Part shown: positions 39,025 through 51,600 of the stretch, piece by piece
How the letters are laid out: each line of letters starts with the position of its first letter
How positions within the stretch are numbered: position 1 is the first letter of the stretch
Origin: Symbiodinium natans
Lineage: Eukaryota; Sar; Dinophyceae; Suessiales; Symbiodiniaceae
NCBI GenBank assembly: GCA_905221605.1
Contig: CAJNDS010002174.1
Span: 531,099 to 595,098, forward strand
Direction: 5' to 3'
DNA: 64,000 bases
The notes under the pieces: generated by a model
The model's database searches: none
What the model was told of the DNA's origin: nothing
The model's input: only the letters and a program-made list of their open reading frames with translations
Position numbers and translations under genes: made by a program

Positions 39025-39610
39025 CACCTGCCTCTCGGGATGACATTGCAGACACTTGCAACCGCAGTGTCCGCGCTACTCGCTTCATTCAACCTAGGCC
39101 TGGCTTGACGTCTCGATTCTTCTTGCACCTAATCCCTAAACCCTAAACCCTAAACCCTAAACCCTAGACCCTAAACCCTAAACCCTAAACCGCTCCCCTC
39201 ACTCTGCAGTTGAATCCCACGCCACAAGACCAACCATGATGCTCCGACAACTTCCTATTTGGGAAGCCTTGCCTGCCTCCTGGCTTAGATATCCGTCGAG
39301 GTTTAGGGGTTGGCGTTTCCAGCTTGCACATGAGGTGGGCGATAATTTTGCGGATATAGACCTGCTTTTGTAGAGGTCACGGACGCACTGGCAAGACCAG
39401 CTCGAGTTAGACTCACATCTCCCCCACGCAAGCCATCGAACCCTGAGCTCCTACACCTCCAACCCCCCCAAACCCTAAACGCTAAACCCCAAACTCCCAA
39501 ACCCCTCAACCCTAGACCCCAAACCTCGAATCCTCAAAGCCCCCAAAGCCCTGAAGACTTTAAAACCTTGGGTTCTTCTGCGCATAAGCCCGAAAGCCTA
39601 GACCCTAAAC

Positions 39611-39697
39611 CCGCTTCCACTGGCATCTGCCATGGACTCTCCACTCGGCAGCTGGCGCGAGCTTTCAGCCCATGAGGCTCTGCTGTTTCCCGAATAC
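39611..39697 (+). CDS. Candidate exon with ATG, plus gene
   Basis: Open frame with an internal ATG at 39632: MDSPLGSWRELSAHEALL, then FPEY, before a 120-bp CCCTAAA array. It could be a start exon. Confidence 0.4.
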
Positions 39698-42600
39698 CCT
39701 AAACCCTAAACCCTAAACCCTAAACCCTAAACCCTAAACCCTAAACCCTAAACCCTAAACCCTAAACCCTAAACCCTAAACCCTAAACCCTAAACCCTAA
39801 ACCCTAACCCTAAACCCTCTGTAACCCTAAAACCCTACACCGCAGTGGAAATTTATTTGGAGTTTAGGCGGTTTAGGGCTAAGGCTCAGGAGTTGCATTG
39901 AGCTGAAGTTCAACTTAGCCGTTCAGAAGGATGACATAGTTTTAGATGTCTCCGAAAGTTTGCAAGGCTAGAGTTCATCTGAGAACGAGCTCGATGTTGT
40001 GCATCTGTGCCTAGTTTCAACGCTGCGAGGGGTCAAACCTCTTGTGCTTCAAAGGTTCCACATTGTAGGCACCCTGACCTTAAACCCTGAACCCTAAACC
40101 CTAAACCGGTGCACTAGCTACAGAAGCAGAGCTCCACTCAGAACTTAGGCGTTGTGTCAGCAGCTTCTGACCTAGACTCAATTCCTGCTCCAACAGTAAC
40201 AATTGCAACCCACTGCACTTCTGAAGAACTTACTGTAGATTCAACAAGCCCAAAACCCTCAACCCTCTAAGTTATCCCCCTTGGTTCTTCGATCACCCTG
40301 AAGCTCAAAAGCCCTGATGCTGTGCGATCAGCGGTGTAGGGTTTAGGGTTTAGGGTTTAGGGTTTAGGGTTTAGGGTTGAGGTTTAGGGTTTAGGGTTTA
40401 GGGTTTAGGGTTTAGGGTAGAATAAGAGCCCGCCTCAAGCTCGGGCGTTTAGCTGCTTAAAAAAACTTCCAACATCGGGCGCCATGCTACATATCCAAAA
40501 CCCCCAAATCCTAAACCCTAAACGCTAAACCCTAGCCCTAAACTCTAAACCCCAAGCCCTAGCCCCAAACCCTAAACCCGCAAAAAGCCCGCTTGTCCAC
40601 AAAAGGATCCAGTGAGCGCTGGGGAGGATGCACTGGTGGGCCGAGTCTTCACTTTAGGAAGCAGCCACCTGGCACGTAATACGGTTCAGGGTTTAGGGTT
40701 TACGGGATAGGGTTTAGGGTTTAGGGTTTAGGGTTTAGGGTTTAGGGTTTATACTGTTTAGGGTTTAGGGTTTAGGGTTTAGGGTTTATCATCATGGGAC
40801 TCCACCTTGGACCTCCAAGGTTGTACCCTTGGGTTTCAGTACCCTGCGCATAGCTTTCTGGGGCGGCTGAGTGCACCCGGGGTTTCGAGCTTGATCGTAG
40901 TTTAGGGTTTAAGGTTTAGGGTTTAGGGTTTAGGGTTTAATACATAGGGTTTCGGGTTCAGGGTTTAGGGTTTAGGCTTCTTTTGCATGTTGAGGAATTT
41001 GGAGTTTGAGGTCCCTGGCGTGAGTTTGGCAGGTCTTCTGTGTCTAAACCGGCTTCCACGACTCTATCGCAAACCGAGTGGCTGGAAGCCTTATCCCCAC
41101 CGCCGGGTGACCCTCAGCCAGAAAAAGCAGGAAAAAGGATGGGCTGCCGTGTTTCCTGGCCGCACGCTTCTTAGTCTCTTGAACATGGTTCTCTGCCATC
41201 CCGAACGAGGTTCGCGCTTACCCTCCAGAAAAAACAAACCCAAAACCTGTATACCCTGTAAACCCTAAACCCCAAACCCTAAACCAAACCCCAAACCCCA
41301 AACCCTAAACCCCAAACCCTAAACCCCAAACCCTAAACACTAAACCCTAAATCCCAAACCCTAAACCCCCAACCCCAAACCCTAAACCCTAAACCGCAAA
41401 CCCTAAACCCCATAAACCCCATAATAAACCCTATAAACCCTCCTGCCAGGCGACGACATCGAGGCCAAAGAGCCTTTCCCTGGTGCGCGGGGGTCGCCGC
41501 AGCGGCAGCACGAGATGTCTATCGCCAGCTTCGGGTGCCTTGGGCCGACTTTCTAAAGGTACTTGGAGGTTCAGGGTTTAGGGTTTAGGGTTTAGGGTTT
41601 AGGGTTTAGGGTTTAGGGTTTAGGGTTTAGGGTAACCCATTATAAGGGTAGTCATAACCCACATATAAGACCCTGATGGGGTTACAATTGGGTTACAAGT
41701 GCTGTGATAATGGGGTTACTAAGTACCATGAACCTCCAAGTAGTTGGCCCATGGTCGCTTAATACCATGAACACTGCTTTACCCTAGGTTCTGAGGTCCC
41801 TGTTTTCCGGGTACTTTAGGGTTTAGGGTTTAGGGTTTAGGGTTTAGGGTTTAGGGGGCTTTGAGCTTTGGATTGGATGATTGGGAGAGTTGTGGGCGAT
41901 CTGTCTCATTTTTTCTCGCAGGGGTTCAAATTTAGGCCTTCCGCGGGGTTTGTGGTTCCGGGAGGGTTTAGGGTTTAGGGTTTGGCGCTTAGGGTTTAGG
42001 GTTTAGGGTTTAGGGTTTTGGAAACGGAGACTGAACATCGGGATTTGTCCACGATTGCACTCACGGTGCTGTAGGGCACGTATTCGGTTCATTCGCCTCT
42101 TCTTCCCTTCGAATGATCTCACGCGCGCCACACAGCACAAAGCATGGGGCTTGTCCGTGTGAGATCTCGCATCATGCAAGCTTAGATGATCAAAAGGGCC
42201 ATAAACCCTAAACCCTAAACCCTAGACCCTAAACCCTAAACCCTAATGCCCCAGGTGCACGACGGGTCGCGACGTTGAGTGCACCATGCTTCGCATAGAG
42301 GAGCAGCTGCGGGAAGGCTTGCGCATGTTGGCTTGCTTGCTTTTGGCTTGAAAGACGTCAACCTGCAAATAAGCATAAGGAGGCGGCATAGAATTTGGGG
42401 GGTATTCGGGGGTTCTGGTTTTCGTAGGGGTTAAAGGGCAGAGTATGGGAACCCTGAAAGGGAATTTGAAGGCTACTGCAGAATGGCGGTTGCGGGTCTC
42501 TTTCGCTCCTACTGCCAAGCCCTAAACCCCAAACCCGAACCCTAAACCCTAAACCCTAAACCCTAAAGCCCTAAACCTACGAAATTCTTGGATCTCGGCT

Positions 42601-45600
42601 CTTACTTTTTTCTGAGCTTCGCATGCGTGGTGCTTACAGAAATCTTCTGATAGGGGTCCTGGCACCCTGGGGGTGCGTAAAGAGCCCACGGGGTTGCAGT
42701 TTCGGGAGAGTTTTGGATTTAGGGGTTTAGGGTTTAGGGCTAGGGTTTAGGATTTAGGGTTTGGGGCGAGGGTTTAGGGTTTAGGGTTTATAGGGCTTCA
42801 GGGTTCAGGGTTTAGGGTTAAGGGTTTAGGGTTTACGGTTTAGGGTTTGGGGAGCCGACGGCTTGGGGTGTAGGGCGTTTTCGGGGCTGGATGCTTCCAT
42901 TCACTGTGCACCTGTCGGCTGCTAAGCCTTGAACATTTTTCACGCAACTCGTTGATGCAAATAACCAGGCTTCCTTCTCAGCACGATTTGGGGCTTGTTT
43001 TTTAGGGTTTAGGGTTTAGGGTTCAGGGTTTAGGGCTTAGGGTTCAGGATGTCCCACTTGGAGGTTCATGGGTACTTCGAAGTAGGGGTTTATAAGTAGG
43101 GTAGCTATGGTTATCACCGATAGGTTAGGCCTACCTTAGGGCACTTACAACCCTACTTCTACGCACCCAGAACCTTCATTCAGCCTTCCACGCGTTTTTT
43201 TCCCTGCATCAGGATTCAGCTTTCGTGCTTGGTGTCGGCGTCTCGATCCTCACCCGCTCCAAGCATCTTAGCCCGCGCAACTCCCCGGCCCCCGAAATCT
43301 CAGCTGAAGCCGAACGCCTAAACCCTAAGCCCTAAACCCTAAACCCTAAACCCTAAACCCTAAACCCACCGGCGCAGGTTTGAGCCGCAGCGAAGAGATG
43401 GGAGAGCGGATGTTGCGGACTCTGGGCCAAAATTCTTGCCAGCAGGTTCTGCGGTGGTAGCATGAGAGGGGGGGGGTTGTTTTGGGCTTATTAAAGGCTT
43501 TAGGGTTTAGGGTTTAGGGTTTTAGGGTTTAGGGTTTGGGCCATCGCAGGGTTTAGCAGTGCGGGCGTCGAATTGTAGGAATGAGGGTGCTGCAAGCAGA
43601 AAGGGTTCATGGCCTGTTCCGGATTCCGGACTCCGGCGCTCTTGGTCACAGTGGATACTTTAGGGGTCGGAAGAACTGCTAGTAGCATTCCCTCATGGTC
43701 CCTGTATAATTATCCTATAAATCACACCCCAAGCCCCTGCTCTGATTATTCAGGCCTCTATAGAGTACTTTTCGGGACTCAGAACCCTAAACCCTAAACC
43801 CTAAACCCTAAACCCTAAACCCTAAACCCTAAACCCTAAACCCTAAACCCTAAACCCTAAACCCTAAACTCGGACTCTCGGAAGTCTGTGAAGCATGACC
43901 TTGGGCCCAACACCATGTGTCGGATCAGGGTTGTGTACTAGCCGTGCCCTGCCGGGAACCCTAAACCCTAATCCCTAAACCCGAAACCCTAAACCCTAAA
44001 CGCCCTAAACCCGAAACCCTAAACCCTAAACGCCCTAAACCCTAAACGCCCTAAACCCTGAACCCTAAACCCTAGAGGACCAGCATCCAGAGCAAGCGCT
44101 GGTCAGAAAGCATGAACGAATCTGTCAAACTGCAGTAGAAAAATCGAAGCGAAGCCAAAACCAGAAAGGAAAATCAGAAACTAATTACTAAGACATAAAC
44201 TTCCAAAGCTCCACAAAGCTCAAATTTTCACACCCCTTCACAACGGACTATCCAGATGTTTCTGCGATGGAGCCGACACGAGAATCATGGAGATTTTTCT
44301 CCATGGCCGGAGGCCACGGTTCACGACGAAAAGTCTGCGCATGATAGCGCCCACGTGCTGACACAGGCTTGATGAGTGGCGAGGCAAGCTAGCTTGGCCA
44401 TCTGACTGGAGACAGAGCGAATTCTTTGGTTCAAGGTGCCAACCCTTTGCACAAGTGCGGCTTACTCGCCAATTGGCGACTTGAAGGCCTCTGGTGGGAC
44501 GTGAAGCTACTCGTGAAGGCTTGTCTGTGGCTGAACGCACTGTCTATGCGTACCATACCTGTGTCAGCACAAGAGCAAACCACGTCTCGTTCAGGAGCCG
44601 GAAGACCTGCACGGTCAAAATTTCCTACGCCTCCTGATCAAGGCTTGCGGACCTGCCCTTGCAGTCGTGATGTCATACCAAGTGCCAAGGTACGCGACTG
44701 GCCACTGTGGAAAACCATTCTGTCGACCCGCGCCCGGCAACGCCGGGAGCTCGCATATGAACTCGTGTTGACCATTGAACAAAGCAGCCCAGGCTTTACA
44801 GATCCCGAAAGCGGCAAAGTTTGGTGGTGGGAACCCCCCACTGACGTAGCTGTGTGGGAGGCCGCGATGCAATGAAAAGTGATCCATGCGCCTACCGTTC
44901 AACTGTAGAATCTCGATTGTCACACAGTAGGCAAATGTCGCCTGGAACGAAAACATGAAGTCTCTTTACAAACCTAGAAATTCCCCAGCCTCTCCGTAGC
45001 AGCAGGACTCAAAGTAAAACAACAGATAGAGCAACTTCAACAGGACCACTGAACATTGTCTAGAGAAATCGACTATAGATTCCGGAATACTGCTTACAAG
45101 CATCCCCGTAGAAACTCAAACAACGTGGAGTAAAGCTTATAGTATGCTAGCCACAAATCATCACGTATTCACCCAAAATTATGTCCCTGCCAGCCTCTGA
45201 GCATATTGCCGTCGTCCGAGCCAGCACTAGATATCGCTACGAATGCTTTGCAGACATGCTCAAACTGCTCGTTCAACCCCAGCCTCGCAGCTGCTCAAGC
45301 GCACCAACCTCTGAGTGTGTGTGTGAGAGATCCTTAGATGTGCGCAGAGCCAAGTCAGCAGTCTGGCACCAATGACAAAAGAAGAGGCGATAGATCCATT
45401 TCACTTTGCAGTCATACGCTTCGCACACCTCTGCCTGGACAGGGCGTCATGCTACCTTTGGCCTGGATGGGAGGTACGGCTTTCACAGTTTCCTGCGCAG
45501 CCAGATTTTTTGATTCATGCTGAGAATATCAGCTGCAAGGCAACATCACATTATGGAGCCCTCCGACACATCTGTCGAACATGGACAACGTCATCAAAGC

Positions 45601-48600
45601 CAGTCATCAAAACCTGCTATGAGTCAAAGGTGACCAAGCTGAGTCAACCGCTGCCGTGGCAAACGCCACGCTCCGGCGGTTACCTTCCAGTGAACCTTCC
45701 GCTTTTTCCGAGGGGAATAGTAGTTGGGAACCACCTAATAAACCCTAAACCCTAAACCCTATGCCTATACCTTAAAATCACCAAATCAACGCCCCAACAC
45801 CTGATGACTACTCCCAGTACTAAAAACCCTTGATTTTGATGATTGCTTCTTTCATCCTACAAGCTCCCCCACAACCCCCCTTGAAGAACCCTCAAATCCT
45901 GAACCCTCAACCCTGAACCCTAAACCCTAACCCTCAACCTTAAATCCTAAACCCTCTGGGGCACCAGGCTCTCCGTCGTGTTGATGTTGTCATCTTTGTC
46001 GGCTGCACCCCCCCCCTTTATACCCAAAAAAACCCTTAAACAACTTCTAGTTTTATTAGGATTCTGATGGAAATCCCAATAACGCCATGGTTTTTCTTAC
46101 AGAATACTACAAGCTCTAGTTTTTTTTATACGAACTCGTATATGATAAAACCTAAACCCTAAACCTTACTTAAACCCTAACCGGAAAACCTCGAAAGTTT
46201 ATTGGATTTAGGAAATTAACGAAAGCCTTGTGATTTACTGGCTTTCTATTGGTCAAAAAATGCCTATAAACCCTAAACCCTAAACCCTAAGCCCCAGGAC
46301 AGTTGTGTATGACCACACCTAAACCCTAACCCCTAGACCTTTTAAGCCTTAAACCCTAAACCCTCAACCCTATACCCTCAAATCACCAAATCAACACCCC
46401 AACACCTGAAGACTACTCCCAATACTTAAACCTTTGATTTTGATGGTTTTTTCTGTCGTCCTACACCCTCCCCCACAACCCCCCTTGAAGAATACCCTAA
46501 AACCCTAAACCCTAAACCCTGAACCCTTCTTTTCCTTGACTCGTTCGATATTAAATGACTTCGCGCGTTTCCTTGCAAGTCAATTTAATATGGAACGAAG
46601 GAAAGGAGAACGCGGGAAAAGAGAATACCAAAAGACCATTCAATTTCTAATAAGAATGACAAGGAATTTATGTCGCGTGCATTTGTATTAGAAATTTGGG
46701 CTTTCAATGATGCTATTTTTGGTATTTTGGGTGAATAAGTTACTGAACAAAGTGAGTTCACACTTTCACGATGAAAAAAGACACTAAAAGTTTGCTCTTT
46801 CCATTTTATTTTCGTTCTTTCGCGCACCAAGAGTCTTTATACGTGCGCATAGACAGTAATGATATAAAGTATGAACAACGTGAACACCGTGAAAAGAATA
46901 TAATTAGTAGGGCTTCTAATGAGTGAAACGAAGCATGAAGACCGTATTAATTATATGAACGAAACCCACGAACGGAATCTTATAGCGGGCCCAAAGATCC
47001 TTTAATAGGCCGTAGAATACTAGTAATAAAGCATGAAGTGAACACATGTTACTTGAATTGTAAAACACCCTAAACCCTAAACCCTAATCTATGCTTGAAG
47101 TGCTTCTCGGCGACAGTGACATGCGGCAGCTCCCATGAGCTACCAGGATGGGCCATTATACCCTATAATCCCTTAAAAAGGCTAATGTACCCTATAATCC
47201 CTTAACAGGCTATTATACCCTAGAATCCCTTAAAAGGCCCCTTATAGGGTTCATTATGGGTTTTTAAAGGCCCAGCAGCCCACCCTGGTAAAGCTGGAGC
47301 TGGGCGACCTGCTCCCCCTTCTTCGTGAAGACGCCGTCGAAAGAGCTACGAACTCCTCGCCCTAAACCCTAAACCCTAAACCTTGAACCCTGAACCCTGA
47401 ACGCCCTGGAGCCTCCCACCCGAGCTCCGAAAAGCCACCCCCGAGCGACGAGAGGTGCCCGTGCTGCAGTCCTCCTACGCCTTGCATGCTCAGAGATTCT
47501 AAGCCCCAAGCCCCCTAAGCCCAAACCCTAACCCCCTAAAACCTAAACCCTCCTAAACCCTAAACCGTCCTAAACCCGAAACCCTCAACCCCAAACCTAA
47601 ACTCTAAACCCTAAGCCCTAAACCCTAAACCCTCCTAAACCCTAAACCCTAAACCCTCTTGAAAGATGGTACGCGGTCCGGGATGCCGCCATGCTTGCCA
47701 GGAAAGTCCCAGTGTAAGCTTGAGCACAAGAGAGACAGGAATAGAGAGAGAGGGGGAGAGAGAGAGAGAGAGAGGGAGAGACACCAAAAAAAACACGTAC
47801 GAAAGAGAGGGAGAGAGAGAGAGAGAGAGTGAGTTTCGAACCCTGGGAGAAATGCTCCCCAAGGGCACCGGAAGCCAGCTTGTTCAAACCACACGCCCAG
47901 AAACGTGATGAAACTTTGCCCGGCACACCCAGGAGGCACCTTTCCTTTCTTCTCTGCAGCTAGGGATTGGGCAGGCAGAGAAGTGCTTAGCGGGTGTTTC
48001 TGCATAGGATCCCCCGAATTCGCGGTACAGTTTAGAATATATAGCTCCTTAGGACGCAAAGACGTCTGAGGGACTCCAGTTTAAGAGAACCATGCTAGAT
48101 ACAAGAGCTTCTAGCACTTACAGTAGGATGTGGATGAGGCATCGCTTGGTGAAGTTGGCATGAAAAGGAGAACTACGTCTCGTCTGAGTAAACCCTAAAC
48201 CAGGCAGTCTCTGCACCTCTGACACTCATATTATGTATCCCAGTCATAGTTAAGCCTTAAACGTGCAAAGTCGTTCCCCAGACTGTTCAATGCTTCTGCT
48301 ACCGCTCGGCCTGTACTGGTACTTTCAACGGTTTTGCAAAACGTTTCCTACCCTAAACCCCAAACCCGGGTTTCTCTTCTTTGATCTCAGGAAGCAGGCG
48401 GATGTCCAGTCAAGCATGTCAAAGCGCTTGGACGAGCGGCTCGCCCATCAACGGCTGAATAAGGCCTTTCAAGACCCTAAACCCTAGACCCTAGACCCTA
48501 GACCCTAAACCCTAGACCCTAAACCCTAAACCCTAAACCCTAAACCCTAAACCCTAAACCCTAAACCCTAAACCCTAAACCCTAAACCCTAAACCCTAAA

Positions 48601-51600
48601 CCCTAAACCTTAAACCCTAAACCCTAAACCCTAAACCCTAAACCCTAAACCCTAAACCCTAAACCCTAAACCCTAAACCCAGACCCGAAATTCTCCGTCG
48701 TATTTCCGAAGCCTTAGCTCAAGCACCCTCTCTTTCGTGCTCTAAACCGTTGCCCAGGAGCAGAGGAAGACGCAGGTGTATCAACCATGCCTAGATGTGC
48801 CCTTGCAATACATCCTTCATGCGTCGCCCGCGTTGAGGCAATGTAAAGTCTCACACCTTCTTGGGCACCCTGCATCTAAGGTCACGGTGCCCCAGTAAAG
48901 TGCTCTACTGTAGACACTTACCAATTAGGGCCTTGGTTTTCTGTGTGAGCCCTGATGCTAAAGGGCAACGGGGGGAGGGGCCACCCTGAACCCCAAACTC
49001 TAAACCCTTAGCCCCAAACCCTCAACCCTAAACCCGAAACCCGAAACCCTAAACCCTAAACCCTAAACCCTAAACCCTAAACCCTAAACCTAAACCCTAA
49101 ACCCTAAACCCTAAACCCTAAACCCTAAACCCTAAACCCTAAACCCTACCTGGAAGCTCGAAGTCGCCTCCCAGGCTTTCCGCTCGACCGGCGCAGATAA
49201 GCACCGAAGAGTTGGGCCGATTCCTCGCCGACGCCGCCCGGCGAGCAGCAGCTACCATGTCCTATAGGACCCCAAGTAGGCCCAGGGTTTAGGGAACGAA
49301 GCTGCCAGAAATGTTCGGCTGGACCCCAAGTAGGCCCTTTTTTCCTTCGCTAGGGTTGGGGCCTTCTTAACATCCCCGTAAAACCACAAGGGGTACCCTT
49401 GTTGTTGCTAGATTACTCCTGGGTCTAGTTTCCCTAAGGCTTTCAGGCCTCTGATGTTTAGGGTTTTTGGGCCAAAAGGCCTTCTCATGCCAGATTTTTG
49501 GGTCATTTTGAGCCTTAGGGTATCCTAAGGTAACCAAATCGTGCAGCCAGATTCAGAAGGTCTAGGAGTCAGGTTCACAAACAGGGGCTTGCTAGACTGC
49601 AGGCGTCAAGGACCCTAAATAACTCCAAACCCTAAGCCCTAAACCCTAAACCCTAAACGCTAAACCCTAAACCCTAAACCCGAAACCCTAAACCCTATAC
49701 CCTAAACCCTAAACCCTAACCGAAAAGGAACTCACAGCTCATGCATGCATTTGCGGATCGGCCAGAAATTGGATCCCAAGTGAAGCGTTGGGGAGGCGGT
49801 GACGGTTTGTGGGCTTATGGGCTTATGGGCTTTAGGTTTAGAGTTCTTCGTGTTCATGGCATGGGAATTTGTCTGCTTTTGTAAAGTTAAACGGTTCGGC
49901 GCCGCAAACTTTCTGAGGCCACCATACGCTCCGTGGACTCAGTCCTGCGCCAGTTTGAGGCAGGGGGTTGCACCCAGCAAACGTAACCCTAAACCCTAAA
50001 CCCTAAACCCTAAACCCTAAACCCTAAACCCTAAACCCTAAACCCTAAACCCTAAACCCTAAACCCTAAACCCTAAACCGTTGCCATGCAGGCCGCACGG
50101 TCGATGCCACACCGAAAGCCTACTGTGGTTGTTGTTGACCCCGACGCTACGCAAACGCGCAAACCCACGACAGGCTGCTTCACTCGGTTTCGGGTGGTTG
50201 GCATGATGAAAACATCGGTGGCCTCAGTGTTTTCGGCTTGTCCACTGTCCGCGCCGGCGGACTCGGCGAACACATCGGTGTTTGCAGTGTTTCGCAGGTG
50301 TCACATGCCAAAACCTCGTTTTTTGGTTAAGGTTTCGCAAGCTTCCATGGTTGCTCGATGAATACTGCATGTCACCAGTGCATGCGAGTGGCCCGAGCAT
50401 CCATACGTGCACGGTGATTACGTACATGTAGTCACCAGTGTGTGCGAGTGGCCAGACCATCCATGCCCACATGAGCAACCGCTTTTATTTACGCGCGAGC
50501 AGAGTTACTTTGGATGTGCCCTATTTTCTGGTTGGGGTGTCGCTCTCTCTCGGTAACGAGATCGTGGCCGAACATCAAACGAGATCATGTTGTAGAATGA
50601 CGAGATTTATTCTTGTACTTGTTTACTTGCATATACTGCATACATACTCCTTAGCTGTACCTATTATATATATATATGTATAACTAAGCCTTTGTTTAGT
50701 TATATATACATAAACACCATGTATATAGTGGTGTGAAGGCGTTCGCTAAACGATGAAGAGTTGGTTTCGCGTAGGCTACTGCTGGCAAAAGCTGCTCGCT
50801 GGGAACGGCGGATGTGGGGTCTGGCGGGCCTGGAGATTGCTGCCGATCCCAAGCGAGATCCAAACGTGACCCAAACGTGATCAAAAAATTGCACGAAGGC
50901 AGCTAGGGAAGCCAGAGGGCCATAGGAGGCACAATCACAAAGATTAGGGTTTAGGAGTTTTTGAGACAGGGCTGGAAGGTTTAAGGCCAGTTTTGGAGTG
51001 AAGCGTCTCCTGTTTAGTTGCTTTCCACGGAGGCAACAAGAGCACTGGGGCACGTCTTCGCAACAACTTGAGCCCTGCTCCCTAAACCCTAACCGTAAAC
51101 GGATGGAAATGACAGAGTTGTTCAGAGAAGCACTATGGCAAGGTTAAGGGCAACTATACCACTCACTACACTCCCAGTACTATTTAATACTGAACGAGAT
51201 CACCCCTTAAGACGACATTGGCCCGGAAGAAGTGGTTTAAGGCAAACGAGATCAGGGACCGAACACTAAAATAGGCTCATTGCGCCCGCCAGCAAATAAT
51301 ATCCGACGCTCGCATGATAATTTCGTGCACGTCACCAGTGCGTCCATTGGCCAGAACATCCATGCTCCCACGACGATTATGTCCGAATCTACTCGGAAAT
51401 GTGTCCCAAGCACCTCGTAAACCTGCGAAAGATAATAGATTCCCGTTCGGCATTCCGTACAATTGTTTGCAGTACGCAACACAGCAAGGTAAAGCAAGAC
51501 TTGAGAGCACTTTTTCCTCCCGCTAATGACGACACTTGCCTCCGACCCGTACATGCTGGCCACTCTATGGTTTCCGGACTTCTCGGTGCAATGCCAGCGC

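Noticed and set aside
47635-48059. Ser/Leu-rich ORFs
   Set aside because: Caused by the (GA)n microsatellite.
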